Of a DNA stretch of 64,000 nucleotides, positions 34,193-45,726 are shown piece after piece (within the stretch, counting starts at the first letter, position 1; every line of letters starts with the position of its first letter). The DNA is from Dactylellina haptotyla. Taxonomy: Eukaryota; Ascomycota; Orbiliomycetes; Orbiliales; Orbiliaceae. The translations under genes and the position numbers were made by a program. The stretch lies in the NCBI GenBank assembly GCA_031310005.1, contig CM062383.1:2604001-2668000 (forward strand). The letters run 5' to 3'. The notes under the pieces were generated by a model. The model worked only from the letters and a program-made list of their open reading frames with translations, was not told the DNA's origin and did no database searches.

Positions 34193-36682
34193 TGGGTATA
34201 TCTAGTACAGCAAATTCGCTTCACCAAACAATGCCGAGCTGATTGATGCAGTAAGTGTCGGTTCTTCGGAAGTTAATATACAAAATATTGATATCCCGAG
34301 CTTCGCGTCGCATCGTATACGTTATCACTTGCTTTTTTTGACAAAGCTCTGCAAAACATCAGCAAGCATGTATACAATGCCAAGAGAAATCGGCTCAGCA
34401 ACAGAAGTGACAACCCCGCACAAACATTCCCCAATGTCCCCCGGACTAAAAAATTACAGCTATGGAGACAGTTAAATAGGGTTAAGCGTCTGCATTTGGT
34501 CATCGATACATCTTCGGCTCCAAGAAGAAGTGGTCAGCTCTTTGAAAGCAACACAAAACATATGTTCTGTCTGCTCTGACATCGGTGATTGCAATTTCAA
34601 TTCTTGCCTGTCAGATCAGTTAGAAATTTTAAGAAATCAGATCCTTAACAAAGTCCATTCCTTTTTGCTTTATGTAACGAAGTTGATTTCGAAATTTACT
34701 GCTCGAGGTTTCATAAATTCTCACCAGTGACAAAGACAGAAGTCAAGAACGGTTAGGCATTATTAGAATCCTAGAACAAGCCCCGATATCATGCTGCATA
34801 TTCTCAAGGGTACCCCAGATGAGAACTTGAGCTCATAAAACCTAAAGCTGCCGTTCTAAGAGTCCACGTGTAAAATGAAGAAAAAGTGAGTTTCCGAGAT
34901 TTATATTTTGAGACAATACCGGAAGAATGACATGGTGATGTGACATGCTCAAGCTGTCACAAGAAAAGAGGGCTTACTAGCCCTAAGCCCAATATTAGAG
35001 ATGACATATGTGATATCGACGGTAGACTCGAAAATTAGTTATTCAATTTCAAGCCCTTATACGATGCTCATAGGCGCGATTGATCGGATCGAGAATTTCA
35101 AAACTACAAAATATATGTTTGATGAAAAACTCTTCCCAGCCACCGCGCACCAGAGACCTTGAAATCAAACTCCATGCAATGCTACCCATTTAACTTTTCC
35201 AAGTCATGAAACCACGATTTCACTTAGGTAATCCTGGGTATTTCACTTCCTTCGGCCTATTAGAATCCGTAGAGCCAAGTCCCCCTAGCAGCTAGCGCTG
35301 GGAGTAGTTCGAGGGTATGTGTTGTGTGAGGTGAAAGATTGGTCGAAATGAGCTTCATCAAGCTCCCTTGACTCCAAGCCCTTTTGCAGAACAAGCTGCA
35401 GGAACCTGGGGGACTTGGATTCTTCCCTGCGTAGGTGGCATGATTGGTGCGTCCTCCTCGGATTAGCTGCTACTTCGGATCTTTCGGCAGCCCTAGCCAT
35501 ATTGGTGGCTTCCTACCAAGTACGCTTGGGAGCATCGACAGCTTAGCCTCATCGAGGTCGGAAGCCCAGCAACGATTCACCACCCGCCGATTGAGGTAGA
35601 AACATGCCCAATCGCGACTTCGAATGGTAAGTCGCTACGAAACAATCTCGACCTGATCCTTCACTCCGGCAGCCCTGAGCATATTTCTCTCAGACCCGCG
35701 AATTGGTAGGTGTTTCGAGACTTTATGGGGTGTTCCTGGGGAATTCTGGTCTCGAAGTGGAGAACTGACCCATGCAGTTAGCTCACCCTTGGCGGTGCAA
35801 CAATAGCTCGGATGGCCCCAAGCCCTTCGGTCATCGTGCATGATGCAAGCAATCCAACACGTTTTCGCTGGCGTTTGTGGGGTTAGTTCGCTCCAAGCTA
35901 GCCACGGGCGGGCTGGCACCTCTGGAGAGTTGGCCGTCGACTCAACCAAGGGTTTCCCTGAGACTTGCAGCGACAATGCCGTGACTAAATCTCGCCAGGG
36001 CAGTGGTTTTGGCGATCCGGACTGAGGTCCAAATCGCCGTTTCCTTCACCAAAAACGCCAGTGTTTGCTGTGCTGACTGGAGTTTCACTTCCATCCAATT
36101 CGACTCGTTTCGTTTGCGCCAGCGTGAAGGATCTCCCTCGCTAGCCCGCGGCGAAAAGATCAATAGTCCGGGAGGAATAGTATTTTCCTGGCCTGCTTGG
36201 AGGATATATAAGGGACGCGGGGCGCCGGTCAATGCTGTTTGGAAGCTACGAAATTGCCTCCCACGTCCAAGATCGCCAGCTAATCCCCAACGTTTCCAAA
36301 CGACCGGAAACCCTGCCAATCCACCCTACCCGTGCGTATACTCTGCTGTCCGAGAGCCTCCAGGGCTTGCGAGGTCTGGTGATTTGTCGATAATTGAAGG
36401 AACCAGTTTAAAAAGGCGCAGGTTTTGCGAAAGATTTCCTCGCAACTTTCCCTTCAGCCCAAACCCCCACTGTGCAAAACCCCAGTTGGGTACCATAAAT
36501 CTCTCGCGTTACTTCTCGCATCATTCGCTCCTTCACTTTATTGTTTTGAAAACCGAGAGCCCTTTTTTAATTCCAAAGAAACTTTTTTTCACAACACCCC
36601 AAAGCTTCCTGGTTGAGCTACCGAGCTTCAGCAAAATATTTCCCAAAAAACCCTCTAAGCTACAAACGAAACTACCGAAACA
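34193..36682. other. Gene-poor 2.5 kb with a GC-richer patch
   Basis: 34193-35250 is AT-rich and shows no gene. 35280-36320 is clearly GC-richer, with several overlapping open frames on both strands but no domain, splice pattern or repeat ends that I recognise. A TATATAAG motif sits at 36205-36212. A T/C-rich tract (36530-36640) leads to the next gene's ATG. The GC-rich patch could be an unrecognised gene, a relic or an inserted element. Confidence 0.4.
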
Positions 36683-37300
36683 ATGACTTTCGGCGCCACG
36701 CAGTTTATCCAACGGGGCACCTACAATGATCCTGTCTTCACCGACGCTATGGATGTCCGAGTGGAGGTCTTCGTTAAGGAACAAGGAGTCCCCGCCGAAA
36801 ACGAAAAGGATGAATACGACGACGGATCCATGCACTGGGTAGTTTACGCCTCCATCCCATCACCGTCCAACCAAACCAGCGCCGATAAACACGCGGTCAA
36901 TGGCATATCTTCCGAAACAGAGTTAAGCCAGAACCGAACACCCGTCGGCACAATCCGCCTCATCCCGCCAACCGTGTCGAAGAAAACATACATACTCATC
37001 GGAAGACTCGCAGTGCTAAAACCCTTCCGAAAGCTCGGACTTGCGAAATTGCTCCTCGAAGAGGCCATTCGGTACGCCGAAAGCGAAGGCTCGACCGGTG
37101 GGTTTGACAACGCCGGAGAAGGTCTAAAGTGGGACGGAAAGTGTTACATCCACGCTCAGACCATCGTACAAGAATGGTGGGCCAAGAACGGTTTCTACCG
37201 AGACGATGACGCGGGCGAGTGGGACGAGGAAGGCATAATGCATGTTGGTATGTGGAGGGACGTGGTGTTGGAGCGAAGGAGGAGCATCATCACGCTATGA
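36683..37300 (+). CDS. GNAT family N-acetyltransferase
   Basis: A single exon of 205 residues. The N-terminal signature EVFVKEQGVPAENEKDEYD is typical of the small ElaA/YjcF-like GNAT group (R-x-x-V-F-x-x-E-Q-G-V-P). The acetyl-CoA binding motif follows IGRLAVLKPFRKLGLAKLLL at about 104-122. It should acetylate an amine or a small metabolite; the substrate is unknown. A Ser/Asn-rich loop at about 60-85 is an insertion typical of fungal copies. The C-terminal part HAQTIVQEWWAKNGFYRDDD completes the fold. The start is well placed directly ahead of the motif. Confidence 0.88.
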   Translation: MTFGATQFIQRGTYNDPVFTDAMDVRVEVFVKEQGVPAENEKDEYDDGSMHWVVYASIPSPSNQTSADKHAVNGISSETELSQNRTPVGTIRLIPPTVSKKTYILIGRLAVLKPFRKLGLAKLLLEEAIRYAESEGSTGGFDNAGEGLKWDGKCYIHAQTIVQEWWAKNGFYRDDDAGEWDEEGIMHVGMWRDVVLERRRSIITL

Positions 37301-38219
37301 AGCGCGCAAGCCACCCCCGTCCAACACATACGTGGTGAAGACAACAAAAGTTACTTGGGTTTCAGTTATAAAAGGGGGGGAAATATGATGACGGATGGCG
37401 TTCTATTTTCAGGGAAGAGAAAAGCATTTCTGATTTCATTGATTGAACTGAATGATATATGATCTAACTAAACTATTACGACCTTTTTTTTTTTTTTTTG
37501 GCCTTTGCAGGGTGTTGGTGTGAGATACCTCCGCCGATTATTATGACAGGAAAATGATCTCTCAAAGCGTTGAGTGCTAGTATATTAACTAAATTAACGA
37601 AATGCTTTTGTTTACTTCAAAGCTACGAATTGAATAAGGCTTTTTGTTATTTAAAAAACCCCCATTGAAATGAATACCGCTTACCTCGTGAACTAGACTG
37701 CCATCTAAGCATGCAAAGCATGCAAATTTATGCAAATTTAGACGCATGATGGGATACTCAAGTACTCGCCACAACTAACAAAATACTCCAACACTAACAC
37801 CCCGTTTTGGAATTCATGAAACACTGCAGTTCGGTGTATTCTATGTGTAACAACTTCCATCTCGCGAAAACAACCATTACTAGGCACCTGAGGGAATTGG
37901 TAAATTTCATATCTAAGATTCTAGCCAGCTGGCGTCTTTGATCTATTGTTATAATCTGGTTTTATTCTGCTGTCGGATATTAATAGTGCTTGGGATGGTA
38001 GTCTTGGGACCCTTGCGCAGGCTTATAAGTTTAGCAAAGGTAACTCAGGCTATTTAGCTGCTTGAATCGAGTTCAATATGGAATTTTAAGGCAAGAAGTC
38101 ATTCCTCAAACTTCAGACCGTTGAAATTTAAACAAACAAATAAATAAAAGGGTTGCTTCCTATCTTCCTATCTTCCTATCTTCCTATCTCCAGCGTTCTG
38201 CCTGCAAAGTCTCTACGAG
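37301..38219. other. Intergenic, no gene seen
   Basis: 0.9 kb of AT-rich sequence between two plus-strand genes, with a T run of about 16 at 37484-37499. Only short frames are present. It ends in a tandem octamer repeat just before the next gene. Confidence 0.5.
38155..38190 (+). repeat. Tandem octamer microsatellite (CTTCCTAT)n
   Basis: About four copies of an eight-base CTTCCTAT unit end 30 nt before the ATG at 38220. It forms a pyrimidine tract in the likely 5' leader of the following secreted-protein gene. Confidence 0.75.
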
Positions 38220-40123
38220 ATGCGGTGGGGAACGTCCGCATTCCTACTATTCGTAGTGAGCTGTAGAGCTCAAAATTATACCTCTACAAACCAGACATTA
38301 AGTAGAGGCCCTATCTTCGGAAACCATACTTTAATCAGACCTATCTCCGCAAACCAGACTGTAAGTAAATATTATTTCCTCCTGCGTTTTTTAAAAGCTG
38401 TAACGAGTCGGTTTCCTTACAAGATGCTCATTGATCACTTGGAAGCACATAGAATCTTAATCCAATATATAGCGATAAAGGCTGGTATGCATCTTGCCAA
38501 AGGTACGATAGCGAGGCGCTCGGCTTCAATCTATCAAGCATGCCACTAGCTATCCAAAATATCATAACAAAAGCCTCACCTCCAAGATATACACCAAACG
38601 ATCCCAATTGCTCGTTTCGGTGGTGTGATCCCCGCTCTGGCATACAAGTGGCCGTCTGTGGCCCTGGTGCCCGTACGGTTGATCTAGCACCTCTTGAAGT
38701 AACGATGAGGATGGGATATCTGCAGCTGGCTTTTAGCAATTCCGCACACTCGAATGTAAAATGCAACTGGACAACTAGAGCAGCCTCGGGGGATTTCTAC
38801 ACAGGACATATTCAGTATGTAGGCGGTGGTAGGAACGACAGTTGGTATCTAGATTTAAGGAAGGAAACCTGCTCCAACGATCGGTGGAATATCACGCATG
38901 AGCAAGGCCACGGACTAGGCAATTTAACACTCTCGCCGCCAATCGTCGATCTAAATACAACTTACGATGCCAAATTTCCATATGTAAGATGGACATGTAC
39001 TTTGGGAGCTCGAACTTATTTCGCTGAGGATGAAGTTCTCACGTGGCAGCAGCTTGATCAAGTCTCACAACTCATGCTCTCTGGTCTCCTTGAACCATTC
39101 TGGGACTATTCCACCCGCCTATGGAATGGGTGTCGTCAACACTATTGCGAGCCATCAAACAGGGTCTTGGTTTCTCTCTGTGGTAAAGAATCATTTGGAA
39201 GATCAGATAAGTCATATGTTGCTTACCTTTTGAATAAAGCTGTGCTGCGTCTCACAGACCCTGTTGAGGCTGGAGATTGTGATGGTTTGTATAAGGATTA
39301 TGGAAGGGCGCCTGATGACGTAAATTTTCAAATGTGGGACCTAGGACTTTATGACAATGATGTGACCACCGGGATAGAAGAGTCATTGCGGTCTGAAAGA
39401 CCAACAGTTCGAATTAAAAAGTTGGAACACGGGGCGACCTGTGAACAATTTCAAACAGAAATTCAACTTTCACCTTCGCCTTCTCCCATCCTCGAAATTC
39501 CTCATAACCCGAATCCTGAGATAGAATACAAAGTCTGGATAATCAATGAACCAAACTTAAATAGCACCAGGGGTTTTAATCAAAGCATGTTGACTGATAA
39601 CTTTAATGAAGGAGGGATTTGGGCATATGCACGAGACGAACTGAGTGTCTTTGATGGGAATATTGACGAGCAGACGCCCACCCGAATTAGTTGTTTCCGG
39701 AATATTTCAATGATGACCCGGGGGCTATGGTACCCTGGAGCGGGAATCCCGATTTGGCCACCGGATGTTAAACACGGCAGCACAAAAGATGATAGAATAG
39801 ACAACCTGATGGAGAGGTGGCTGAGGGTGTTGGGTTGTGCGGTTTACGGAGACATCGGAAACGTGATCTACGATAAAGACTTCAATTATTTTTGCGGCGA
39901 GGTAAATTATAAGGTGTATCGACATAATTTCGATGGGAGTTTCAACAACGGTACCAATTTTCGGGCTTTTGTAAGAGAATATAGGGATGGGAAGTTATTT
40001 GGGCCCGCATTGATGGACGTAGAAAGAATTATTTGGGAACCGAATTCTTGGCAGTGCCGTGATAAGTTGATTGACTTGACTCCATATCGATTCAGGCGTG
40101 AGTTTAATCTTTCAAAATTCTAG
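38220..40123 (+). CDS. Secreted Cys-containing glycoprotein of unknown function
   Basis: Two exons (38220-38360, 38453-40123) joined at GTAAGT and CATAG give 603 residues. Residues 1-17 form a signal peptide (AFLLFVVSCRA). The mature N-terminus is dense in N-x-S/T sites (QNYTSTNQTLS, GNHTL, ANQT). Cysteines are scattered along the chain, as in disulfide-bonded secreted proteins. Recognisable segments such as DKGWYASCQRYD and FPYVRWTCTLGARTYF do not point me to a named family. There is no C-terminal anchor, so it is probably released. I infer only that it is secreted. The exon 2 acceptor is supported because the same frame stays open and coding-like from 38453 on. Confidence 0.7.
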
Positions 40124-40711
40124 TCTATGGTTCTCATCTTCTCCCTATTTAAGAATCTTGGAGTTTTCTTTCTTCTTATATGGTTGTATCATAGCTGCAT
40201 GATGTATTCCTGTATATGAAATAAATTATGATTATTTTTTTTTCTTCCAAGAAAATTCTATGTCTGATCTAGATTAACACAAGGCTGTTGACTACACACC
40301 CACAAACAGATATATATCTATCTATGTATCTATGACCGACCACGGCCCCCATACGGTAAAAGACAGCAGGTTTGACCCTGAGCCCCTAAATTCCCTCTTT
40401 AGAACGCTAGTAAGCATGGCGCATCAGAGATACCTTTTTTCTTTCGTAGGCTGCATTCGTCACCACTAGAAATATCACCAGCTCTTTTCGAGTGAGATAA
40501 TTTCAAACGCTAATGCATGCGCAGTAAGCATGCCGCAAGACTTCGTGAGGGCTGTCCAGCCGATTTTGGCAAGGTTCAGATCATGAAATATTTTGTAAAG
40601 CAATTTCTACAAGAAATATACTTAGAGACCTCGAGGCGTCGACAGGGAACAAGAACCAATAATATCTCGAAATTTCGGTTCAACTCTCCAAGTCCAGAAT
40701 AGATAGCGGCT
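40124..40711. other. Intergenic, no gene seen
   Basis: 0.6 kb between two plus-strand secreted-protein genes. It contains short TATC repeats near 40312-40332 and no supported gene. Confidence 0.5.
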
Positions 40712-42824
40712 ATGAGTACACGCCAACTACTGGTAATCGCGCCACTTGTCGCGCTTTTTGCTTCGACAACTTCAGCGCTATGGATCAGAGCCGAATTTCC
40801 GGCGACAGGAAGTCCATTCAACGAGCTAAATGACTTGATGTGTAAAGATTTCGTTCCAAATCTGTTTCTTACCGACACCCAGAGAATTTTAGATGGGCTA
40901 ATATGGATGCATCAGTATGCTACTCTCTCGTCGAGAGCGATAATGTGGTCTTCATCGTCGACACTCAACAAACCTCATGCGAAGATGAAGGCGGAACCTC
41001 AGAATGGTCTTTTATCCCAGCTGATCCGCCTCGGCCCAAAGTCCAAGCCAAGCCTAATGCGTTCATATTTCCTGAGAATTTTGATTTCTTCATTCTAGAG
41101 ACTATGAATGGCGATTATGTGGATATCGAGGACCCAGATGATCCTCAGGCTGCCGCAGGGCCATTCGTTACAGGGGGCGGAGGGCACCTCGAGAGCCCTG
41201 TTAGAACGATGTGATTTGATACCATAGACCCTGGTCAACCCGACCAATTAAGAAACTATGCTAACGGAGCTTACATACTAGCTGGACGACTTCTCATGCA
41301 AAACGACGACCTAAGGAGCTAGAAGGAACCGTCTCCCCTGGCGATAACTTCCAATTCGTTGGCACATCTGATAAAGCCCTTCAACATCTAAAGCTTCAAG
41401 GTTGATTCCACGAATGTGTCATATCCCACTTTAATCTGCCAAAAGCTAACTTAGTCACAAAAAGGATTCCCTACGGACCGGAGTAGCACTGCAAAATTCT
41501 GGCTTGGTTACAGTGCGAACCCTGATAGTGACCACCTGATTCTCCTAACAATCGAAGCAGATCCCGACGAAGAAGATGGTGGAGATCAACCATGGTATAG
41601 CTCTCACACCGAGACAACTAACAACGCGAACTCCGGTGAGCCCGTAATTGAGACTACTATTACAGAAGGAACATCACCAGACGGCTCCGATGAGCGTATA
41701 GTCACCCAAACCAAACTAGACGATAATTCAGGTCCAGGCTTCGACCAACATGTCGTTACTCAAGTTCAGGTATCCAGTCCGGATGATTCTGAACGACAGC
41801 AACTGTTTGCTTCTGCAGAGAAACTCGGTGATGTTGAATACGATTACACGAGGCCCATCGGCGGGGCTGATGATTTCAACCAAGATGGCCAAATTTTCAA
41901 CCCAGATGGAATTGACCTTGAGGATATAGCAGCCGGATCTGCGTCGGTAGACGATTATTTCAACAAACTTATCAACATCGGGGAACAGATGCTGCAAGGC
42001 GAGGGGAAAGACGTATATGCTGACGATGAGGCTTCGAGTAAGGATATCTCTGAAGCCAAAACGACAATGCCATTTTTTCTAACAAAGATCAGGTAAACCG
42101 CCAGGATTGAGCCCTGAAAATGCCCAACCCGGATCAGGAGGGCTGGGTATCGGTGAACACCAGAGACCCACATCTGAAATGCTCCGAAGCATGCTCGGAT
42201 TATCAAGTGGTCCGAAGACAGGCGAAAACGGCCTGTATGTTACACCAGAGGTGTCGCCAGAGGTGGAGGTAGACGAACAAGTGGACTTCAGTGTAGACAT
42301 CGATGCTATACCCAATGATACACCGATAATGTGGACGCCGGGGCGTGAAACAAGTGACAAGGGAATGAATGTCCCAATGACGATGGGTTCCTTCGCGGAG
42401 CTTGCAGCAGACGATGCACCAACTGAAGATATCGTTACCGAGAAAACCGTGACACAAAAAGTGGTCCAAGAGCCGGTCCCTAAATCTGCGCGGGCAAAAT
42501 TAAAGGTGAGATATACTGCAGGCTTTCTTTCTATCGACTTTGCTAATATCCTTATAGTTGTCTTCAAACCCTTATACCGATCCGGGACCACCAGAAGAAA
42601 GCAAAGCGGATACTACAGTTTCCACGACTGTCGACGAGGAGGTTTGGACTGATGTTAAGCGGCCCAAGAAGACGCCAAAGAAGAAGAAGCCTAAGAAAGT
42701 CGTTCCTGGTGAACCAGCAGATTGGTGGGAAGCACAAACACAGAGCAGTCAGAGAATCAATACCGGTTATCAAGGTAAAGGATATCGTCGTGGAGTTGTG
42801 TGGGGTCCTAAATCAAATCGTTAG
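40712..42824 (+). CDS. Secreted acidic low-complexity protein of unknown function
   Basis: Six exons (40712-40839, 40893-41210, 41282-41400, 41465-42037, 42093-42505, 42558-42824) close in frame to 605 residues. Four introns have clear CTAAC-like branch sites or pyrimidine-rich acceptors. Residues 1-22 are a signal peptide (LLVIAPLVALFASTTSA). The N-terminal 150 residues look folded (MDASVCYSLVESDNVVFIVD). The rest is rich in Asp, Glu, Ser, Thr and Pro, and the end turns Lys-rich (KRPKKTPKKKKPKK) with Trp-containing motifs (PADWWEAQ). I do not recognise the family. An effector, wall-associated or rapidly evolving orphan protein are all possible. Unspliced reading gives stops near 41214 and 41330, so automated calls may fragment this gene. 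Confidence 0.65.
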
Positions 42825-43321
42825 AATTAGTCAAAAGTGCCAATGATGGTGTTGATTGTGGATGTTTTAATTATAGTGTTTAAAGATTTCGGCACTAAAA
42901 GTAGCTCCAAATATTTCTGAAGATCGCGATCTATGGGTTTCCTGGGCTAAGAGAAGGAGTTCACAAGAGCAAAGACTTGTCGTGATAAAGTAGAGCAAGT
43001 TTATTATCCCCGTCGAATAAAACCAGTGTGTAAAATTATCCTACAAGAAGGGAAACCCCAGAAAACTGTATAAAGAAAGAAACGCAAAAAACACAGAAGT
43101 CGCATGTGCCATGAATCGAAATAGAAAGCTAGTGATATCAATGACGATGGGAATAATAAAACAAGGAGAGATGCATATAGGGTAGTGAAATATGTATAGA
43201 CAATCATGCCTGTGACAAAGCACCGCCTCCCTTCTTTCACCTCCCTTCACTGTATCCTGTACATATAGAGGTCCAACGCAAAAGTTGGTCTGAAAACACA
43301 CAATACAATAACGCCGACACT
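42825..43321. other. Convergent intergenic region
   Basis: 0.5 kb between the stops of the acidic secreted protein (plus) and SEC63 (minus). AT-rich, with no gene seen. Confidence 0.6.
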
Positions 43322-45726
43322 TTACTCATCGTCGGTGTCAGTGTCGGTATCGGTATCGCTTCCTTCTTCTTCCTCTCCTTCCGTGTCACTCTCGTCGGAT
43401 TCATCAGAGTCGTGGTGGTGATGTCCGTGATATGGAGATGGTTTAACCTTTTGGCCTCGTGCGGTCGCCATAACGCCTGCGATGGAATCTGTTATTTGCT
43501 GTTAGCGCGGGTCTTCAATATTTATCTGGTTTATAAGTTGAAACTTACCTTCGTCGGGTTCACTAATCTCGTCGTCTTCCCTACCACGGCCCTCAAACAT
43601 ACCAGGCTCGTCGACGTGCAACACAATGCTGGTCTTGTAGTCTGTGCCGAGATAAGAGTCGCAGACCATGTGCATCTGGAAGTGGACCTCTCCAGAGTTT
43701 GGTGGGGCGCCGAATTGTAACTTGAAGGTCTGAACTTGGAAGTTGTCGGTCTTCTCTGGGAATTGCAGAATAGTCATTGGTGCGATAATCATACGGCCGG
43801 CGCGGCGGTCAGCGAGGAAGATGTGCCATTTAGGGAGGGACGCTGCTGGGAAGAACGGGGCGTGTGTGAGGGTTGGGACTGGAGGTTCAGACCCGGTTAC
43901 TAGAGCTGACTTTTCGACTTCATTGGTTCCAATTGGTGATTTTTCAGAGTCCTTAGTTTGTGCCTTAGTCTTGGATGGAGCTCGTCCGATCAATGCGTCA
44001 ACATCATCTTCCGCAGGATCTTCATCCTCGAGATCTTTTGGATCAACTGGCGGGGGCTTAACTCCGGCAGGAACAACACGGACTTTGACGACAAGCTGGC
44101 AGATTGCGTTAGGGGTAACAGTCTTCTCGCCTTGAACCTTGAAGAATGCCTTTTCGACGTGTAGGATTGGGATCTTTTGGGCGACAGAGATGGCTTCGTT
44201 GTATTGCTCTTCAGTGAGACCATCTTTTCCGATGCAGAGTTGTCTTCGCTTCTCGTCAGGTAAAGACATGAATCGTTGAATTGACCAGTGGTCCTTGGCG
44301 CCGAATTCTTCGATCTTTTCGCAGAGTTCCTCGGTAAAGAAAGGTAGCTGAAGGAGTGGAGAGCCGCCAGGGGCGATGGCTTGGACGAGATTTTGGTTGA
44401 TACGCATGGAACTGAGAATAGGCTTTGTAACGGAGTATGCGAGGGCGATAGAGAGGAGGGAGTTGTTCCAAGAGACGGCTTCCTGGGCGACATCGAGCTT
44501 TTCAGCATCAAGTTTCGCATCTTGGAACTTCGTTCGGGTCATATAAGCCCATAGTAAACCATAAGTCTTTCGTTTCCAGCCGTCCATCTTTTGAAGAGTT
44601 TTCATGACACCAATTGGGACCTTGTCCTTGATGGCAGATTCGATAACATGTTCTTGGCCTTCCATCTTCTTCTCGTCCTTCTTGAACTTCTCGAGACCTC
44701 CGGCGCTGAGCACCTCAACAGCCCTTCTCTCGTCGCAGTCTTCCTCAAATGCCTTGAATAGTCGGCCAGCGGTCTCCATCAAGACACCATCTTTGGTGTA
44801 CTTCTTGGTTCCATACCACCACTTGCCAACATAGTATGGCAAGACGATACCAAACAAAACACCGTAAAACGCAAGAACGTAGTATTTAGATCCATCAGCG
44901 ACAGTCCACTGAGGAAGTGCAATACCAATGCTGTATGACTGCTTTCCGTCGGGATGTCCAAACTCTTGGTAGTTCTTGCGAATTTCCTCGTCGGTGAGAG
45001 CCTTGTAAGCCTTGGTGATTTCGACCCAACGTTCGTTGGCGGCTTCCACGGTATCATTTCCTTCTATCTTGACTTTATCGGGGTGGTGTTTGAGGGACAT
45101 TTTGCGGTAGTGCGATTTGATTGCTCTTTCCGAAGCAGACTAGAGAGTATGTTAATAAATGTGCAATGAAAGATGCCGGCGTTGGGAACTTACCATGGAA
45201 ATGCCGAGAATGGTGTATGGGTCCCATATCTTTGGTGTCAATGCCGCTGTTACAATAATGAGGTAGATCATATATGCCATCAACGACCATCCGACGGTCA
45301 AAAAGATCATTCTAATGCAGGGGATTAGCAAGGGGCTTTGTCCAGCCGCTTTAGAGGAGTCTAACGGCAACCTACCTCTTTAACCGCCTAGATTCCTTTC
45401 TCTTCTTTTTCTTGTGCTGTTCAATGTGATCGTAGTCGTCCGGTCTAAACGAACTCTCTATCCGAGGATTGTTCTGCAGTCCGGTCTCTGTACAGCATTT
45501 GTCAGCAACAGCCTACAAAAAAACCCAGAGGTCCAAAGATAACGTACGCTTGCTTGGGGCGAATGTGGAGTATGTGACGGGTGCGAGGGCGATGAAGAGC
45601 ATGGTAGCGACGAAGTAGGGGAAGAATTGCCCCTATGAGTGTTCCTTTTGTTAGCAACATTCGGCCAGCCGGAGTGAGAAGTGGGGGTTGGCATACCTGC
45701 TCGTCATAATTGTAGTCTGTCGACAT
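43322..45726 (-). CDS. SEC63: Sec63, ER protein-translocation subunit with J domain
   Basis: Six exons (45726-45697, 45632-45548, 45487-45376, 45311-45194, 45139-43549, 43488-43322) give 700 residues. Two membrane segments (FVATMLFIALAPVTYS and VGWSLMAYMIYLIIVTAAL) precede a lumenal J domain with the HPD triad (KMSLKHHPDK, about 125-136). A further segment (YYVLAFYGVLFGIVLPYYVG) is the third membrane span. The large cytosolic Brl/Sec63 domain follows. The C-terminus is very acidic with Asp-Thr repeats, as in yeast, where it binds Sec62. Sec63 recruits BiP to the Sec61 channel. All six exons close in frame, and the J domain is split by the intron before SASERAIKSHY. Confidence 0.96.

Noticed and set aside
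34273-34503. Open frames on both strands upstream of the SPX-GDPD gene
   Set aside because: Short, without domain, and no start in good context on the plus strand.
41211-41281. Stop codon suggesting a pseudogene in the acidic secreted protein
   Set aside because: The stop lies inside a 71-nt segment with GT and AG ends and a GCTAACG branch site; removing it restores the frame with the next exon.
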